DNA from: Anabaena catenula FACHB-362
GTDB lineage: Bacteria > Cyanobacteriota > Cyanobacteriia > Cyanobacteriales > Nostocaceae
Assembly (NCBI RefSeq): GCF_014698735.1
Contig: NZ_JACJTQ010000026.1
Coordinates: 20,082-84,081, forward strand
DNA: 64,000 bases
Direction: 5' to 3'
The notes below the pieces were generated by a model, which saw only the letters and a list, made by a program, of their open reading frames with translations, was not told where the DNA came from and searched no databases. Position numbers and translations under genes: made by a program. Below, piece after piece: positions 36,706 to 46,173 of the stretch (its first letter is position 1; each line of letters opens with the position of its first letter).

Positions 36706-36980
36706 CTACCAGCCTCCTATACAAATTTCTGTTATGTTTTTTTCTAAGATATGAGATTTACTCTTTGCCAGCTATAGTTCTGGGCAAAAGATTCTGATAT
36801 TAAATTAACAAACAATCTCAAAACTCAAGTGGGGTTCTCGCTCTCACTGGCAGGGCAATTCCCGTACTAAGCTGTTAAACCAATAAGAGTTGGACATTGA
36901 GGTAGGCTGGGGTGCAGGGGGCTGGGGAGAAGGATTAACGCTTTTTCCACAAAATGAAAAATATGCAATTTAAATGCCGA

Positions 36981-37454
36981 TTAGCTGACTTCGCTTTCAG
37001 GAAAGTAAATCAGCCGATCTAATCCTTCTTCTAAGCTGGGGGGTGCATCTCGGAGTTGGCGATGCATTCGCAAAATTATTTCCTCTGGAACCTGGCGAAT
37101 CCGCCTTTTATTGCGTGCTAAACATAGCCAAACTGGGGTTTTTACCCAAATCCCAGTAATGTGAGTAAAACCCAAATTACGGGCTTGGATAATGAGTTTA
37201 CGGCGATCGCATCGTTTGGCGTTGGTAGCATCAAAAATTACCCCTCTATCTGCCCCTGTAGCTTGTTGAAATTGCCTCTCTATTTCTCCCCAAATCAACA
37301 GCCACGCCCCTTGAGTCGCTTCTGAGCCAAAGAGTTGCCCCCTGATAGCATCTGTAGAAATTAGCTGCATCTGGGGGCTTTCTGTCAGTAATTGTTTTGC
37401 TAAAGTTGACTTACCGCTACCAGGAAGACCAATCAGTAAGATGAGTTTTGTCAT
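36981..37454 (-). CDS. P-loop kinase-like ATPase (polynucleotide kinase/AAA_33 group)
   Basis: The 157-residue protein has a Walker A motif at the N terminus (GLPGSGKSTLAKQL), a DxD-like acidic site (ISTDAIRGQLFG), a Walker B-like VIFDATN and a lid with Arg/Lys (RNKRRIRQVPEEII). This is the AAA_33/zeta-toxin-like small kinase group, whose members phosphorylate nucleic acid ends, nucleotides or small metabolites. The substrate cannot be told. It has no toxin-antitoxin partner. It follows glgC by 66 bases on the same strand, separated by a heptamer repeat, so the two may share a transcript. Confidence 0.75.
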   Translation of the reverse strand: MTKLILLIGLPGSGKSTLAKQLLTESPQMQLISTDAIRGQLFGSEATQGAWLLIWGEIERQFQQATGADRGVIFDATNAKRCDRRKLIIQARNLGFTHITGIWVKTPVWLCLARNKRRIRQVPEEIILRMHRQLRDAPPSLEEGLDRLIYFPESEVS

Positions 37455-37479
37455 TTGTCCTTTGTCCTGAGTCCTTAAC

Positions 37480-37514
37480 TAATGACCAATGACTAATGAC
37501 TAATGACTAATGAC
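37480..37514. repeat. Heptanucleotide tandem repeat (STRR), TAATGAC x5
   Basis: Four TAATGAC units and one CAATGAC variant lie between glgC and the P-loop kinase gene. Confidence 0.85.
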
Positions 37515-37520
37515 AACTAA

Positions 37521-38810
37521 CTAAATGATTGTACCGTCCTGAATTACGGCGTTTTTAAGGACAACTACAATACCACTGCGAATGTAGAAACCTTGACTTT
37601 CTCGTTCGGCTTCTTGCACATTGTCTTTATTGATAATTTTCACATCATGACCGATGCGGGCATTTTTATCAATAATGGCACGACGAATGATCGTGTCTGT
37701 ACCAATGCCTACAGGGATATCACCTACTTCGAGGCTACATTGGCGTTCTACAGAGGGTTGGTAATAATCTGCACCCATGAGCAGAGATTCTTCAATCACA
37801 CAGCCTGACTCAATACGCGATCGCACTCCCAACACTGAATGCTGAATCCGGCAATTTTTCAAAATGCAACCTTCGCCAATCATCGATTCTGTGATTTGGC
37901 AATTTAGCAGTTTAGATGGAGGTAAATACCGAGCGCGAGTATAAATTGGCGCTTTTTCATCGTAAAAGCTAAAGGGCGGCATTGGTTGCTGGGTTAGAGC
38001 TAAATTCGCTTCATAAAAAGCTTCGATGGTTCCAATGTCTTCCCAGTAATCATCAAACAAGAAAGCTTGAACGTTGTGATCTTTTGCCGCATCAGGGATG
38101 ATTTCTTTGCCAAAATCAGTCCGTTCTAAAGATTCTTTCAATAACTTGATCAAAACATCTTTTTTAAAGACATAAATCCCCATCGAGGCGATATATGGCT
38201 GTAATTCGGCTTGTTCTTTTGTCAAACCCAGTACGGTAGTATCTACACGCATTTGGGCTAAAGCCTCACCTTTGGGTTTTTCGCTAAAGTCAATTACCCT
38301 ACCGGAATCGTTGATTTTCATCAAGCCAAAATCCGACGCACGGCGATCGTCTATGGGGATGACAGAAAGGGTAATATCAGCATTTGTATCTCTGTGGCGC
38401 TGGATAAACTGACGGTAATCCATCCGATACAGGTGATCACCAGAAAGAATCAGAAATTCTTCTACATCCCAATCCTGTAACATCCAGATGTACTGACGCA
38501 CAGCATCAGCCGTACCTTGGAACCAGTTAGGATTTTCTGGGGTTTGTTGTGCTGCTAACACTTCCACAAAACCATCGCTAAACCCGCTAAAGTTGTAAGC
38601 ACGGGCAATATGACGATTCAGAGAAGCTGAGTTAAACTGAGTGAGAACGTAGATTTTAAAGATTTCTGAATTGATGCAGTTGCTAACAGGGATATCTATT
38701 AAGCGGTACTTCCCAGCAACTGGTACTGCTGGTTTAGCACGGAGTTTGGTTAGCGGATAAAGTCGAGTACCCGCACCCCCACCAAGAATGATTGCTAAGA
38801 CTTTTTTCAC
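37521..38810 (-). CDS. glgC: Glucose-1-phosphate adenylyltransferase (ADP-glucose pyrophosphorylase)
   Basis: GlgC makes ADP-glucose from glucose-1-P and ATP, the committed step of glycogen synthesis. The 429 residues match cyanobacterial GlgC. Visible features are the nucleotide loop [31 protein letters not shown] (catalytic Asp), the glucose-1-P site [10 protein letters not shown] and the C-terminal beta-helix with the activator-site Lys in [11 protein letters not shown]. The cyanobacterial enzyme is usually activated by 3-phosphoglycerate. Other glycogen-related enzymes in the window are the GH13 enzyme at 40029 and the debranching-type enzyme at 59571. Confidence 0.96.
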   Translation of the reverse strand: MKKVLAIILGGGAGTRLYPLTKLRAKPAVPVAGKYRLIDIPVSNCINSEIFKIYVLTQFNSASLNRHIARAYNFSGFSDGFVEVLAAQQTPENPNWFQGTADAVRQYIWMLQDWDVEEFLILSGDHLYRMDYRQFIQRHRDTNADITLSVIPIDDRRASDFGLMKINDSGRVIDFSEKPKGEALAQMRVDTTVLGLTKEQAELQPYIASMGIYVFKKDVLIKLLKESLERTDFGKEIIPDAAKDHNVQAFLFDDYWEDIGTIEAFYEANLALTQQPMPPFSFYDEKAPIYTRARYLPPSKLLNCQITESMIGEGCILKNCRIQHSVLGVRSRIESGCVIEESLLMGADYYQPSVERQCSLEVGDIPVGIGTDTIIRRAIIDKNARIGHDVKIINKDNVQEAERESQGFYIRSGIVVVLKNAVIQDGTII

Positions 38811-39085
38811 AAAATTTCTCCGAACTGCCTTTCAACTCTCACCTACAGTTTAGGACTGTATGTGGCAGCTGATAAGGGGGGATCAAAGAATCTTGAGAAG
38901 GAATTTTCCAGATTCCTGTTAATCATGAACAGCGCTGCTCATAACTCAGTGATCAGAACATCTGTATTAGTTGAAGGGAAAGATACCGCCAGGGTAAGCT
39001 TGGGGGTGATAGCTGCGGTTCGATTGCAGTTAGAGGCTAACCGCTAAAAGAGCGATTGCTTTCCGCAAACAATTATTGATTAAAG

Positions 39086-39718
39086 ATGAACATTTGCTTG
39101 GAAACTGGTATACATTTATCTACGCTGTTAGATTTTGTTAAAACTTTCTTCATCATAATAGGCGGAGTACTTGCTTTTGCTAGCTACAAAGGTCAACATC
39201 AACAAAGAGCAATAGATAACAGCCTTAAATCGCTTGAACGTTTCGAGAAATCTATCCAGAAGGAAGATCTAGAAATCTGGGAAGTTATATGCTATCGAGC
39301 CTACGAAAGTGGTGGAGCCAAGCCAGGGCATTTTGTTATCTACTCTAAAGAAGATGAAAGCAGTCAAATCCCGCTTTATAACCTATTTATTCCTGAAGGA
39401 CAAGGACTTTGTATACCTGAATCTAAATTAAATTTAGATGACCAAAGTTCAAATCTTGAATTAGGCTCCGTGCGGCGTATAACAGAACAGTTAAATCTGA
39501 TAAGTTATGAAATTTTATATGGAAATGTAGAATTAAGGATTATCTATCAGGAGTTAGGTCAGATAATGGCTACTATATTCCAATGGATAGATGAAATTGA
39601 GGATAAAGATACAAAATTATCTACGCAATCTATGTTCCCTCACTTTATTAAAATGTATCGCAAGCGTCAAGGCATAATCAAGAATCTTCCTAGCAGACCT
39701 TACGTTAACTTCTGCTGA
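39086..39718 (+). CDS. Hypothetical protein with one N-terminal membrane helix
   Basis: I do not recognise this 210-residue protein. It has a hydrophobic helix at about 16-34 (VKTFFIIIGGVLAFA) followed by a cytosolic helical/acidic region (SLKSLERFEKSIQKEDLEIW) and a long C-terminal helix (IIYQELGQIMATIFQWIDEI). This resembles uncharacterised single-pass proteins that bring a soluble domain to the membrane. The ATG at 39086 has a weak AAGATG context. The gene is flanked by glgC (divergent) and a degraded frame at 39814-39903. Coding potential is reasonable given its length. Confidence 0.5.
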   Translation: MNICLETGIHLSTLLDFVKTFFIIIGGVLAFASYKGQHQQRAIDNSLKSLERFEKSIQKEDLEIWEVICYRAYESGGAKPGHFVIYSKEDESSQIPLYNLFIPEGQGLCIPESKLNLDDQSSNLELGSVRRITEQLNLISYEILYGNVELRIIYQELGQIMATIFQWIDEIEDKDTKLSTQSMFPHFIKMYRKRQGIIKNLPSRPYVNFC

Positions 39719-39813
39719 TGCTGTGCAGCATTTCATATAAATTTGATGCCCAACATTATACATTATAGCCACTGCAAAATCTCTATACTGACGCATATTG
39801 GGTTTATAAAACG

Positions 39814-39903
39814 CTAATTTTTTGGTGGATGACGTTGACACAATTCTACATATTCCGTCAAAATTCGCCTGATTATTTTGGGATATTCAGTTAATTTATC
39901 CAT
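39814..39903 (-). pseudogene. Possible XisI-like gene remnant (N-terminal 29 codons)
   Basis: The frame reads MDKLTEYPKIIRRILTEYVE then nine residues to a TAG. That opening resembles the XisI (fdxN-element excision controlling factor) family, whose members begin MDKL..Y...I..IL..Y and are about 110 residues. The following 200 bases are open in a different frame (39617-39841), but I could not recognise XisI motifs there. Intact XisI genes are usually paired with XisH, which is absent. The call is tentative. Confidence 0.3.
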
Positions 39904-39959
39904 TACTTAGTTTCCTCTGCTTCTGTATCTATAACAACGAGTAGAATATAAAAAACTCA

Positions 39960-40005
39960 GCGTACCTCCGCGCTTACCTCAGCGTACCTCTGCGTTTAAA
40001 AACTC
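39960..40005. repeat. CTCTGCG-type dispersed repeat
   Basis: GCGTACCTCCGCGCTTACC and then CAGCGTACCTCTGCGTTT, just upstream of the amylase start. It is the same family as 19592-19628. The rest of the 39719-40028 gap holds only the XisI-like remnant. Confidence 0.6.
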
Positions 40006-40028
40006 CACACATCCTCAAAACTAAACTT

Positions 40029-41474
40029 ATGCAAATTCAAACACCAGACTGGGTTAAACACGCCGTTTTCTACCAAATCTTCCCCGATAGATTCGCTAAA
40101 AGCCAACAACCACATAAACGATTATTAAATAATGCAAAATGGGAAGATTGGGATGCAAAACCCACACTCCAAGGTTATAAAGGTGGAGATTTATGGGGAA
40201 TTTTAGAACAATTAGACTATATTCAAAGTTTAGGAATTAACGCTATTTACTTTACACCCATTTTTCAATCTGCTTGTAATCACCGCTATCACACCCATGA
40301 TTACTATCAAGTTGATCCAATATTGGGAGGAAATGAAGCATTTAAAGAATTGCTAGATGCAGCCCATGAACGCAATATTAAAGTAGTTCTTGATGGAGTA
40401 TTTAATCATGCGAGTCGGGGTATATTCTCTTTTCACGACATATTAGAAAATGGACCACATTCACCTTGGGTAGATTGGTTTAAAATCGAAGGCTGGCCAC
40501 TTGCACCATATACAGGTGATGCACCTGCTAACTACGAAAGTTGGGCGGGAATTCGTTCTTTACCAGTATTTAACCATGATAACCCAGATGTGCGCGAATA
40601 CATTATGGAAATTGCCGAATATTGGATTAAATTCGGTATAGATGGTTGGCGATTAGATGTACCTTTTGAAATCAAAACTCCCGGCTTTTGGCAAGAATTT
40701 CGGCAAAGAGTAAAAGCCATAAATCCCGATGCTTATATTGTCGGGGAAGTGTGGAGAGATTCCCGCGAGTGGTTAGATGGAAGCCAATTTGATGGGGTAA
40801 TGAATTATTTATTTACTGGTCCAACCATTGCATTTACAGCAGGCGATCGCGTAAACTTAGAACAAGTAAAAGGACGTGATTATAAAACCCATCCACCATT
40901 ATTTGCTGCTGAATACGCCGAAAAAATTGAAGATTTATTAAAACTTTATCCTTGGGAAATTCAGCTAACACAACTTAATTTATTAGCAAGTCACGATACA
41001 GCCAGATTGATTACCATTGCTGGTGGTGATATTGCAAGTTTTGAATTAGCAACTTTACTTTTATTAACTTTTCCCGGTGCGCCAAGTGTGTATTATGGTG
41101 ATGAAGTTGGTTTACCTGGTGGGTTAGATCCAGATTCTCGTCGTGGTTTTCCGTCAGCAGAAAATTGGAATTTAGAAATTCTCAATCTTCACAAACAATT
41201 AATTTCTCTACGTCACAAATACGAAGCTTTGCGAATTGGTGAATATCAAGTTCTTTATGCACGAGGAGAATTATATATCTTTGCCAGAACTTTGGAAACT
41301 GAGGAATTAATTATTGCTGTGAATGCGGGTACAGAAACTGCAATAGCTAACGTAGATTGTAGTAGTTTAAAAACTCAACCGCATCAAGTTTTATTTGGTA
41401 ATGGAGAGGTGAAATGGAATGGTAAATTTGTGGGTTTAACCATTCCACCGCGTACTGGTTGCATTTTGGGTTAA
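40029..41474 (+). CDS. GH13 alpha-amylase-family enzyme (cyclomaltodextrinase/neopullulanase-like)
   Basis: This 481-residue (beta/alpha)8-barrel enzyme acts on alpha-glucans. It starts with VFYQIFPDRFAKS, typical of the neopullulanase/cyclomaltodextrinase subgroup. The four conserved GH13 regions are DGVFNHASRG, GWRLDVPFE (nucleophile Asp), IVGEVW (acid/base Glu) and LASHDTARL (third Asp). It lacks the N-terminal starch-binding domain often found in neopullulanases and lacks a signal peptide, so it is probably cytosolic and works on glycogen-derived oligosaccharides. Its stop codon overlaps by four bases the end of the convergent HNH gene. Confidence 0.92.
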   Translation: MQIQTPDWVKHAVFYQIFPDRFAKSQQPHKRLLNNAKWEDWDAKPTLQGYKGGDLWGILEQLDYIQSLGINAIYFTPIFQSACNHRYHTHDYYQVDPILGGNEAFKELLDAAHERNIKVVLDGVFNHASRGIFSFHDILENGPHSPWVDWFKIEGWPLAPYTGDAPANYESWAGIRSLPVFNHDNPDVREYIMEIAEYWIKFGIDGWRLDVPFEIKTPGFWQEFRQRVKAINPDAYIVGEVWRDSREWLDGSQFDGVMNYLFTGPTIAFTAGDRVNLEQVKGRDYKTHPPLFAAEYAEKIEDLLKLYPWEIQLTQLNLLASHDTARLITIAGGDIASFELATLLLLTFPGAPSVYYGDEVGLPGGLDPDSRRGFPSAENWNLEILNLHKQLISLRHKYEALRIGEYQVLYARGELYIFARTLETEELIIAVNAGTETAIANVDCSSLKTQPHQVLFGNGEVKWNGKFVGLTIPPRTGCILG

Positions 41475-41716
41475 ATATCGAAATGTCGGTGAAAGCGATT
41501 GTCGATTTTATTTGTTTTTTGCTGATTACAAGTTAAGCAGAGAGTTTGTAAATTACTAATATCGTTTTTACCACCACGAGACAAAGGGATAATATGATCA
41601 ATGCTGAGATGAGTTTCTCCAGAGATTTTACCGCAGCTTTGACATTGATATTTATCCCTTTGGAAAACGTAGGTTCTGACTTCTGGGGGTATGGGGATTC
41701 GTGGAGTTTTGGTCAT
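41471..41716 (-). CDS. Small HNH endonuclease
   Basis: The 81-residue protein is a bare HNH nuclease. CQSCGKI and CLTCNQQK provide two CxxC pairs for structural zinc, and the core LSIDHIIPLSRGGKND holds the catalytic His with an Asn in NLQTLC. RTYVFQRDKYQCQSC is the usual beginning. Such stand-alone HNH proteins are common in cyanobacteria; they are not tied here to a phage, intron or RM system. The 3' end overlaps the GH13 gene by four bases on the opposite strand. Confidence 0.88.
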   Translation of the reverse strand: MTKTPRIPIPPEVRTYVFQRDKYQCQSCGKISGETHLSIDHIIPLSRGGKNDISNLQTLCLTCNQQKTNKIDNRFHRHFDI

Positions 41717-41724
41717 GATTTTTT

Positions 41725-41760
41725 TTCACGCAGAGACGCAGAGACACAGAGGAGAGAAAA
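41725..41760. repeat. CGCAGAGACGCAGAGA dispersed repeat
   Basis: CACGCAGAGACGCAGAGACA, upstream of the HNH gene, belongs to the CTCTGCG family in complement. Confidence 0.6.
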
Positions 41761-41766
41761 TAAGAG

Positions 41767-42159
41767 TTATGATGTAGCATCGTTTATCATGCGTCGTAAA
41801 TCATCAAGGGGTGATTCTGGTTCTGTGATTACGTCTTTTTCGCAAGATTGTTCTATCTCTTCTTCAGCATAAAATTCAACGCTGAGTTTAAATTTTAATT
41901 TACCTTTCTTCCAACATTTAGAACCTAAGTTTAGTATTTTGACATCCATCCCTTCTGTAAAACATTCGGTACTATAATATCCTTCTTCTAAATAATCAAT
42001 ATTTTCCTCCCTTAATAAATTCCAGAATTGTTGTAAAAATTCTTCATTATCAGTAAGTATTTCTAATGCTTTTTGCAATTTACTAACTTTATAAATTAAA
42101 TCATTGCATTCAATCACATCATCTTCATTAAACTCTATCAATTTAAAGTTATCTTCCAT
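41767..42159 (-). CDS. KGK-domain protein, copy 1
   Basis: The 130-residue acidic protein belongs to the cyanobacterial KGK family, named for a Lys-Gly-Lys motif, here in CWKKGKLKFKLSVEFYAEEE. Before it is a helical region (DLIYKVSKLQKALEILTD), and at the end PLDDLRRMINDATS, which is identical in copy 2. No function has been established for the family. It is a tandem duplicate of the gene at 42270, with about 110 bases of CTCTGCG-like sequence between them. The DNA encoding the C terminus is nearly identical in both copies. Confidence 0.75.
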   Translation of the reverse strand: MEDNFKLIEFNEDDVIECNDLIYKVSKLQKALEILTDNEEFLQQFWNLLREENIDYLEEGYYSTECFTEGMDVKILNLGSKCWKKGKLKFKLSVEFYAEEEIEQSCEKDVITEPESPLDDLRRMINDATS

Positions 42160-42269
42160 GTCTTATCACCTTTGCGTCTTGGCGTGAAAAAACTCTTATC
42201 TTGTATCTAAACCTGGCGATTATAAATCGCGTCTATACGAACAAAGTCCACCTACATGGACTAATTAAT

Positions 42270-42656
42270 TTATGATGTAGCATCATTTATCATACGACGT
42301 AAGTCATCAAGGGGTGATTCTGGTTCTGGGATTTCTGATGTTTGTTCAATTTCCGGTTCATCTGGACAAAATTCTAGAGAAATTTTCATTTTAAATTTTC
42401 CTTTTTTCCAATTTTGACCAGGTTTCAAAATCTGACAATCAACACCCTTAATCATCCAATCAGCAGTATTCTTTACAGAAGGTAAAACTCGACTATTTAT
42501 AGATTTTAATTGCTTATCTAATTCATCCAAACCACCACCAATTAAAAATATATTCAATAATGCTAAGTGCAATTGACTTGTTTTGAACAAACAATCATTA
42601 AAATCTAGTATAATCTCAGTTTTCACAGAATCTAGAATTTCAAAATTATCTTCCAT
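42270..42656 (-). CDS. KGK-domain protein, copy 2
   Basis: This 128-residue paralogue of the preceding protein has the KGK motif in NWKKGKFKMKISLEFCPDEP and the shared tail PLDDLRRMINDATS. The N-terminal halves have diverged (LDELDKQLKSINSRVLPSVK here), while the last 20 codons are almost identical in DNA, as if gene conversion acts on the 3' ends. It is probably in one transcription unit with copy 1. The function is unknown. Confidence 0.75.
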   Translation of the reverse strand: MEDNFEILDSVKTEIILDFNDCLFKTSQLHLALLNIFLIGGGLDELDKQLKSINSRVLPSVKNTADWMIKGVDCQILKPGQNWKKGKFKMKISLEFCPDEPEIEQTSEIPEPESPLDDLRRMINDATS

Positions 42657-42750
42657 ATCTCTCCCTCTCTGTGCCTCCCTTCGGGTTCACCAGTCGCCTG
42701 CGGAGGGAAACCCTCCTGCAGCGCTGGTTCACTGCGTCTCTGCGTGAAAA
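42656..42750. repeat. Nested dispersed repeats with CCTGCGGAGGGAAACCCTCC core
   Basis: A CTCTGTGCCTC/CACTGCGTCTCTGCGTG repeat is interrupted by a G/C-rich segment with inverted ends (CACCAGTCGCCTGC and GCAGCGCTGGTTC) around GGAGGGAAACCCTCC. It begins in the start region of KGK copy 2. Confidence 0.65.
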
Positions 42751-42827
42751 AAATAAATCATAGGTGAAAACAGAAAAACCCTGAATTCACCCAAAATATT
42801 ATACATCTTTTTCACAAATTAATTTAG

Positions 42828-45341
42828 CTACATCACCCTCATAGAACCACGAGTTACACCCAATTGATTTTGCAATTTCAACTCTCTCCAAATTTGAGAA
42901 CCTGTGATTTCTCCTTGCAAAAGTTGTTGATAATAATCTATGGTTTTGATCACTTGTTCTGGTGTTTCGTTGAGAAATTCAATTCTTAAATGTTGTAAAC
43001 CCAAACTTATTAATCTTTGTACATATTCTGCACCAGTTTGTGCAGTGCCGTTATATACTGTATTTCTACATCCTGAATCGGCTTTGAGGATGTGTTCACT
43101 ACCGACTCTGTCTTTAATTTTGACTTCTTGTTTTTCGCAAGGTCTACCACAGTTGGTGTAATCTGTTCCTGTAGAGAGGAAAGCACAAAATACGCAATGT
43201 TCCATATGAAACATGGGTATATGTTGATGTATTGTCACTTCAAAATTTTGTGCTGGGTAATTTGTAATTAAATCTTCGAGTTGGTTAATATTTAAATCGT
43301 AGGATGCTGTTAATCGTTCTAAATTAAAGCGTTGTTGAAAGTAATCTGCTGTTAAAGGATTAGCAATATTTAAGGAAAAGTCAGCCACACATCTTTCATC
43401 AGCGAAATATTCTAATTGGTCATAATTTCTGATTAAATAACCATCAGCATTAGCAGCACGAACTTGTTTTAAAATCCAGGTTTCTCCTGGTTTACTTATC
43501 CGAGGTGGTGCTACAAAGATGCTGACATCTTTTTCATATTCCCGCACTATTTTTACGGCTTCTTGATAATTGCGAGGATTTTCAAATTCACAATAAACTG
43601 TTTTGATATCTGCTGTTAATGCTGCTTTTAGTTGTTTGATGTTTCTAACTAAAATAATCAGAGAAGGTAAAGCTGGAATAGGTGTAGATTTAGAAGTAAT
43701 TAAATCTTGCCATTTTGCATGATGATTTAATTGCCAAAGTTTGGGTTTCTTTCTTAATTCTTCTAATTGGGTGACTAGTTCCCGACGCATTCGGTTTAAT
43801 TCACTCACGGGTAACATGATATTACCGTTGAGATGATTAATGAAAGTGTCTAAATAGAAAGGAGTATTCCCTAAACGTCCAAATTGTTCTTTTACCCTTT
43901 CTGTAGTCAGGGGTTTGGTGTGTGCTTCTACAACTAATATTTCTGATTCTACTTGAACTATATTACCAAATTCATCACGAGCGATCGCAATTAATTTTTC
44001 TCCAATTTCCCCATATACATCTATATTAATAGGTTTAGGGAATTGGGGATTTTCTCCAGTATAACTTTGACGGATTTCTTTATCTAGTTCTGGATCATTT
44101 GTCTTCCAAACTTTATCACCTATATTTATCCGTCGAAAGTTCAAATTATTTTTGCCAAAACTTAATAGTGCGTCTTTACCTTTTTGGATAACTGCATATA
44201 TTCTTCCCCCTTCTTCCTTGGTTTCTGGATGTCCACAATCAAAAACAATCCCGTCACCTGGTTTAACTGGTGCTTCCAGTTTCACGGTAATTTGTTCATT
44301 GTAAATGCGGGTAACTTCTCCTAAATAAACACCGCGTTTTTTTCCAAATCTGGCGTGAACAAGTTCTTGATTATTAATTCCCTCAAACCAACCTGTATAT
44401 AGTCCGCGAGAAAATGCCATTTCTAAATTATATTGGTCTTTACGCAACCCGGATGATTTCTGTTGTAGAGACGTTTCAGGCAACTTCTCTACATTCGTTT
44501 TCATTATTCTATCTAAAGCTTTTCGATAAACTTGGGTAACGTTAGCAACATATTCTGGTGCTTTCAAACGTCCTTCTATTTTTAAACAAGTAACTCCAGA
44601 TTTTACTAATTCAGGTAATACTTCCAACCCGGCTAAATCTTGAGGACTAAGTAAATATTTGCGATTATCTAAATTGACAATTTCTCCATCTGCAATTAAA
44701 TCATAAGGCATTCGGCAAGCTTGAGCGCATTCTCCACGATTTGCAGAACGTCCTCCTAATGCTTCGCTGGTTAAACATTGTCCAGAATATGCGACGCACA
44801 AAGCACCGTGGACGAAAACTTCTAAAGGTAAAGAAGTATTCTTTTGGGTAATTTGTTGTTGAATTTTATTAATTTCTGCAATCGAACATTCCCGTGCTAA
44901 AACTACCAATTGACAACCGAGAGATTTTGCAAATTCTACCCCCGCAGCGCTGGTAATTGTCATTTGAGTAGAAGCGTGAATAGGAAAATCAGGGGAAAGA
45001 TGACGAATCAGACGACAAATACCCACGTCTTGAACGATGACAGCATCTACACCCGCAGAAATGATAGTTTTGAGGTATTGCTGTGCTTCCGTTAGTTCCT
45101 GGGGGAAAATCAGGGTATTCAGGGTGACGTAACCTTTGACTCCTCGCAGGTGCAGAAATTCCATTAACTCAGGTAAATCTGCTTGTGTGAAATTCTCAGC
45201 CCGCATTCTGGCGTTAAACTTATCTAAACCAAAGTAAATCGCATCTGCACCATTTTCTACTGCGGCTTTCGCGCATTCCCAATTACCCGCAGGTGCTAGG
45301 AGTTCGGGGAGTTTGAGGATAGGTGTGGAGATGCTTGTCAT
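42828..45341 (-). CDS. U32-family peptidase/RNA-hydroxylation protein (long form)
   Basis: The 837-residue protein starts with the U32 signature LPELLAPAGNWECAKAAVEN, YFGLDKFNARMRAENFT and the Cys-rich GGRSANRGECAQACRMPY. A central DUF3656-like beta region follows. The C-terminal half ends with a second Cys cluster (CVFCAFLSTGTDYTNCGRPC). The family was first called collagenase-like peptidase. Several members (RlhA, TrhP) are now linked to RNA hydroxylation, and the Cys residues may hold an iron-sulfur cluster. The long two-part form is usual in cyanobacteria. The substrate here is unknown. Confidence 0.88.
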   Translation of the reverse strand: MTSISTPILKLPELLAPAGNWECAKAAVENGADAIYFGLDKFNARMRAENFTQADLPELMEFLHLRGVKGYVTLNTLIFPQELTEAQQYLKTIISAGVDAVIVQDVGICRLIRHLSPDFPIHASTQMTITSAAGVEFAKSLGCQLVVLARECSIAEINKIQQQITQKNTSLPLEVFVHGALCVAYSGQCLTSEALGGRSANRGECAQACRMPYDLIADGEIVNLDNRKYLLSPQDLAGLEVLPELVKSGVTCLKIEGRLKAPEYVANVTQVYRKALDRIMKTNVEKLPETSLQQKSSGLRKDQYNLEMAFSRGLYTGWFEGINNQELVHARFGKKRGVYLGEVTRIYNEQITVKLEAPVKPGDGIVFDCGHPETKEEGGRIYAVIQKGKDALLSFGKNNLNFRRINIGDKVWKTNDPELDKEIRQSYTGENPQFPKPINIDVYGEIGEKLIAIARDEFGNIVQVESEILVVEAHTKPLTTERVKEQFGRLGNTPFYLDTFINHLNGNIMLPVSELNRMRRELVTQLEELRKKPKLWQLNHHAKWQDLITSKSTPIPALPSLIILVRNIKQLKAALTADIKTVYCEFENPRNYQEAVKIVREYEKDVSIFVAPPRISKPGETWILKQVRAANADGYLIRNYDQLEYFADERCVADFSLNIANPLTADYFQQRFNLERLTASYDLNINQLEDLITNYPAQNFEVTIHQHIPMFHMEHCVFCAFLSTGTDYTNCGRPCEKQEVKIKDRVGSEHILKADSGCRNTVYNGTAQTGAEYVQRLISLGLQHLRIEFLNETPEQVIKTIDYYQQLLQGEITGSQIWRELKLQNQLGVTRGSMRVM

Positions 45342-45406
45342 TTGCTTTAGTCAGGGTGATGTGAGTTTATAGATTGTATCTAAGTTGGGGGGTGGTTGGG
45401 GGAAGG

Positions 45407-45478
45407 ATAAGATCCCCAACTTCTCATTTAATGATTTCAATAAATGATTAACCAGTGTAAGCAGTCGGGGATCTGAGT
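45407..45478. repeat. GATCCCCAACTT...AAGTCGGGGATCT palindromic repeat
   Basis: Arms AGATCCCCAACTTCT and AGTCGGGGATCTGAG are about 40 bases apart, upstream of the U32 gene and downstream of the small secreted protein gene. A one-armed relative lies at 46100-46125. Confidence 0.6.
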
Positions 45479-45513
45479 TTTATAATTGAATACCTAACTT
45501 CAGAAAAAACACC

Positions 45514-45999
45514 TCATTTCTTATATACCCTCAGAATTGGGGTTACTTTTGGATTTTGGGGGTTACTCAGGTTTAATCTATAGGTAGTTCTCAAAAAATC
45601 TTCATTTTTGTTCCCTTTAACTGTGACTATATAATGGTTGAGTTTAGATTTGTCTTGCTCAAATTTTTCAATCAATTTATTTTGCAGTATTTCAGCGTTT
45701 TTCAGTCTTTTGGGTAACTGTCTACCAATTCCTAAACAGAATACTCCTGTATTGTCAGGAAATGTATATACTTGTAAGTAGTATGACCGATTATTGGATT
45801 TAAAGTGATTTGTTAACCAAATATATCCTCTATTTTGGGGAGTTAGTTTTGTAAAAGTCTCTTTGGTTCTCTCATTAAAACCACAATTTCTATCCATAAT
45901 TGGTTCACCAGATATTACGGGTTTTGAGAGAGTGACTACAAATGTAGAACATAAGGTTAGGGTTGCTAAGTTCCCAGCGATAAATTTTGACAGTTTCAA
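45514..45999 (-). CDS. Small secreted protein, unknown function
   Basis: The 161-residue product has a Sec-type signal peptide (MKLSKFIAGNLATLTLCSTF, cleavage probably near VISG). The mature protein has two Cys (NCGFNE and VFCLGIG) that could form one disulfide and an alternating beta pattern (YYLQVYTFPDN, HYIVTVKGNK). This size and pattern resemble small periplasmic proteins common in filamentous cyanobacteria. I cannot name a family. The ATG at 45999 is followed at once by a Lys, as expected for a signal peptide. There is no operon partner. Confidence 0.55.
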   Translation of the reverse strand: MKLSKFIAGNLATLTLCSTFVVTLSKPVISGEPIMDRNCGFNERTKETFTKLTPQNRGYIWLTNHFKSNNRSYYLQVYTFPDNTGVFCLGIGRQLPKRLKNAEILQNKLIEKFEQDKSKLNHYIVTVKGNKNEDFLRTTYRLNLSNPQNPKVTPILRVYKK

Positions 46000-46173
46000 T
46001 ATCAGAAACTCCTGTGCTTTTTGTATATTAATGGAGACTGTTTTTTCTCTGGGAAAGTTTCATCTCCCAAACGTTCTGTTCATAGGTTATTGCAATGATT
46101 AAATAAGAAGTCGGGGATCTGGTTTGAATACCCTACAAAATTTGATGAATACTCTCAACGACTTGTTCAATAA

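Noticed and set aside
38862..39047. 61-codon frame upstream of glgC
   Set aside because: It lies in the probable glgC promoter region and has no protein-like pattern.
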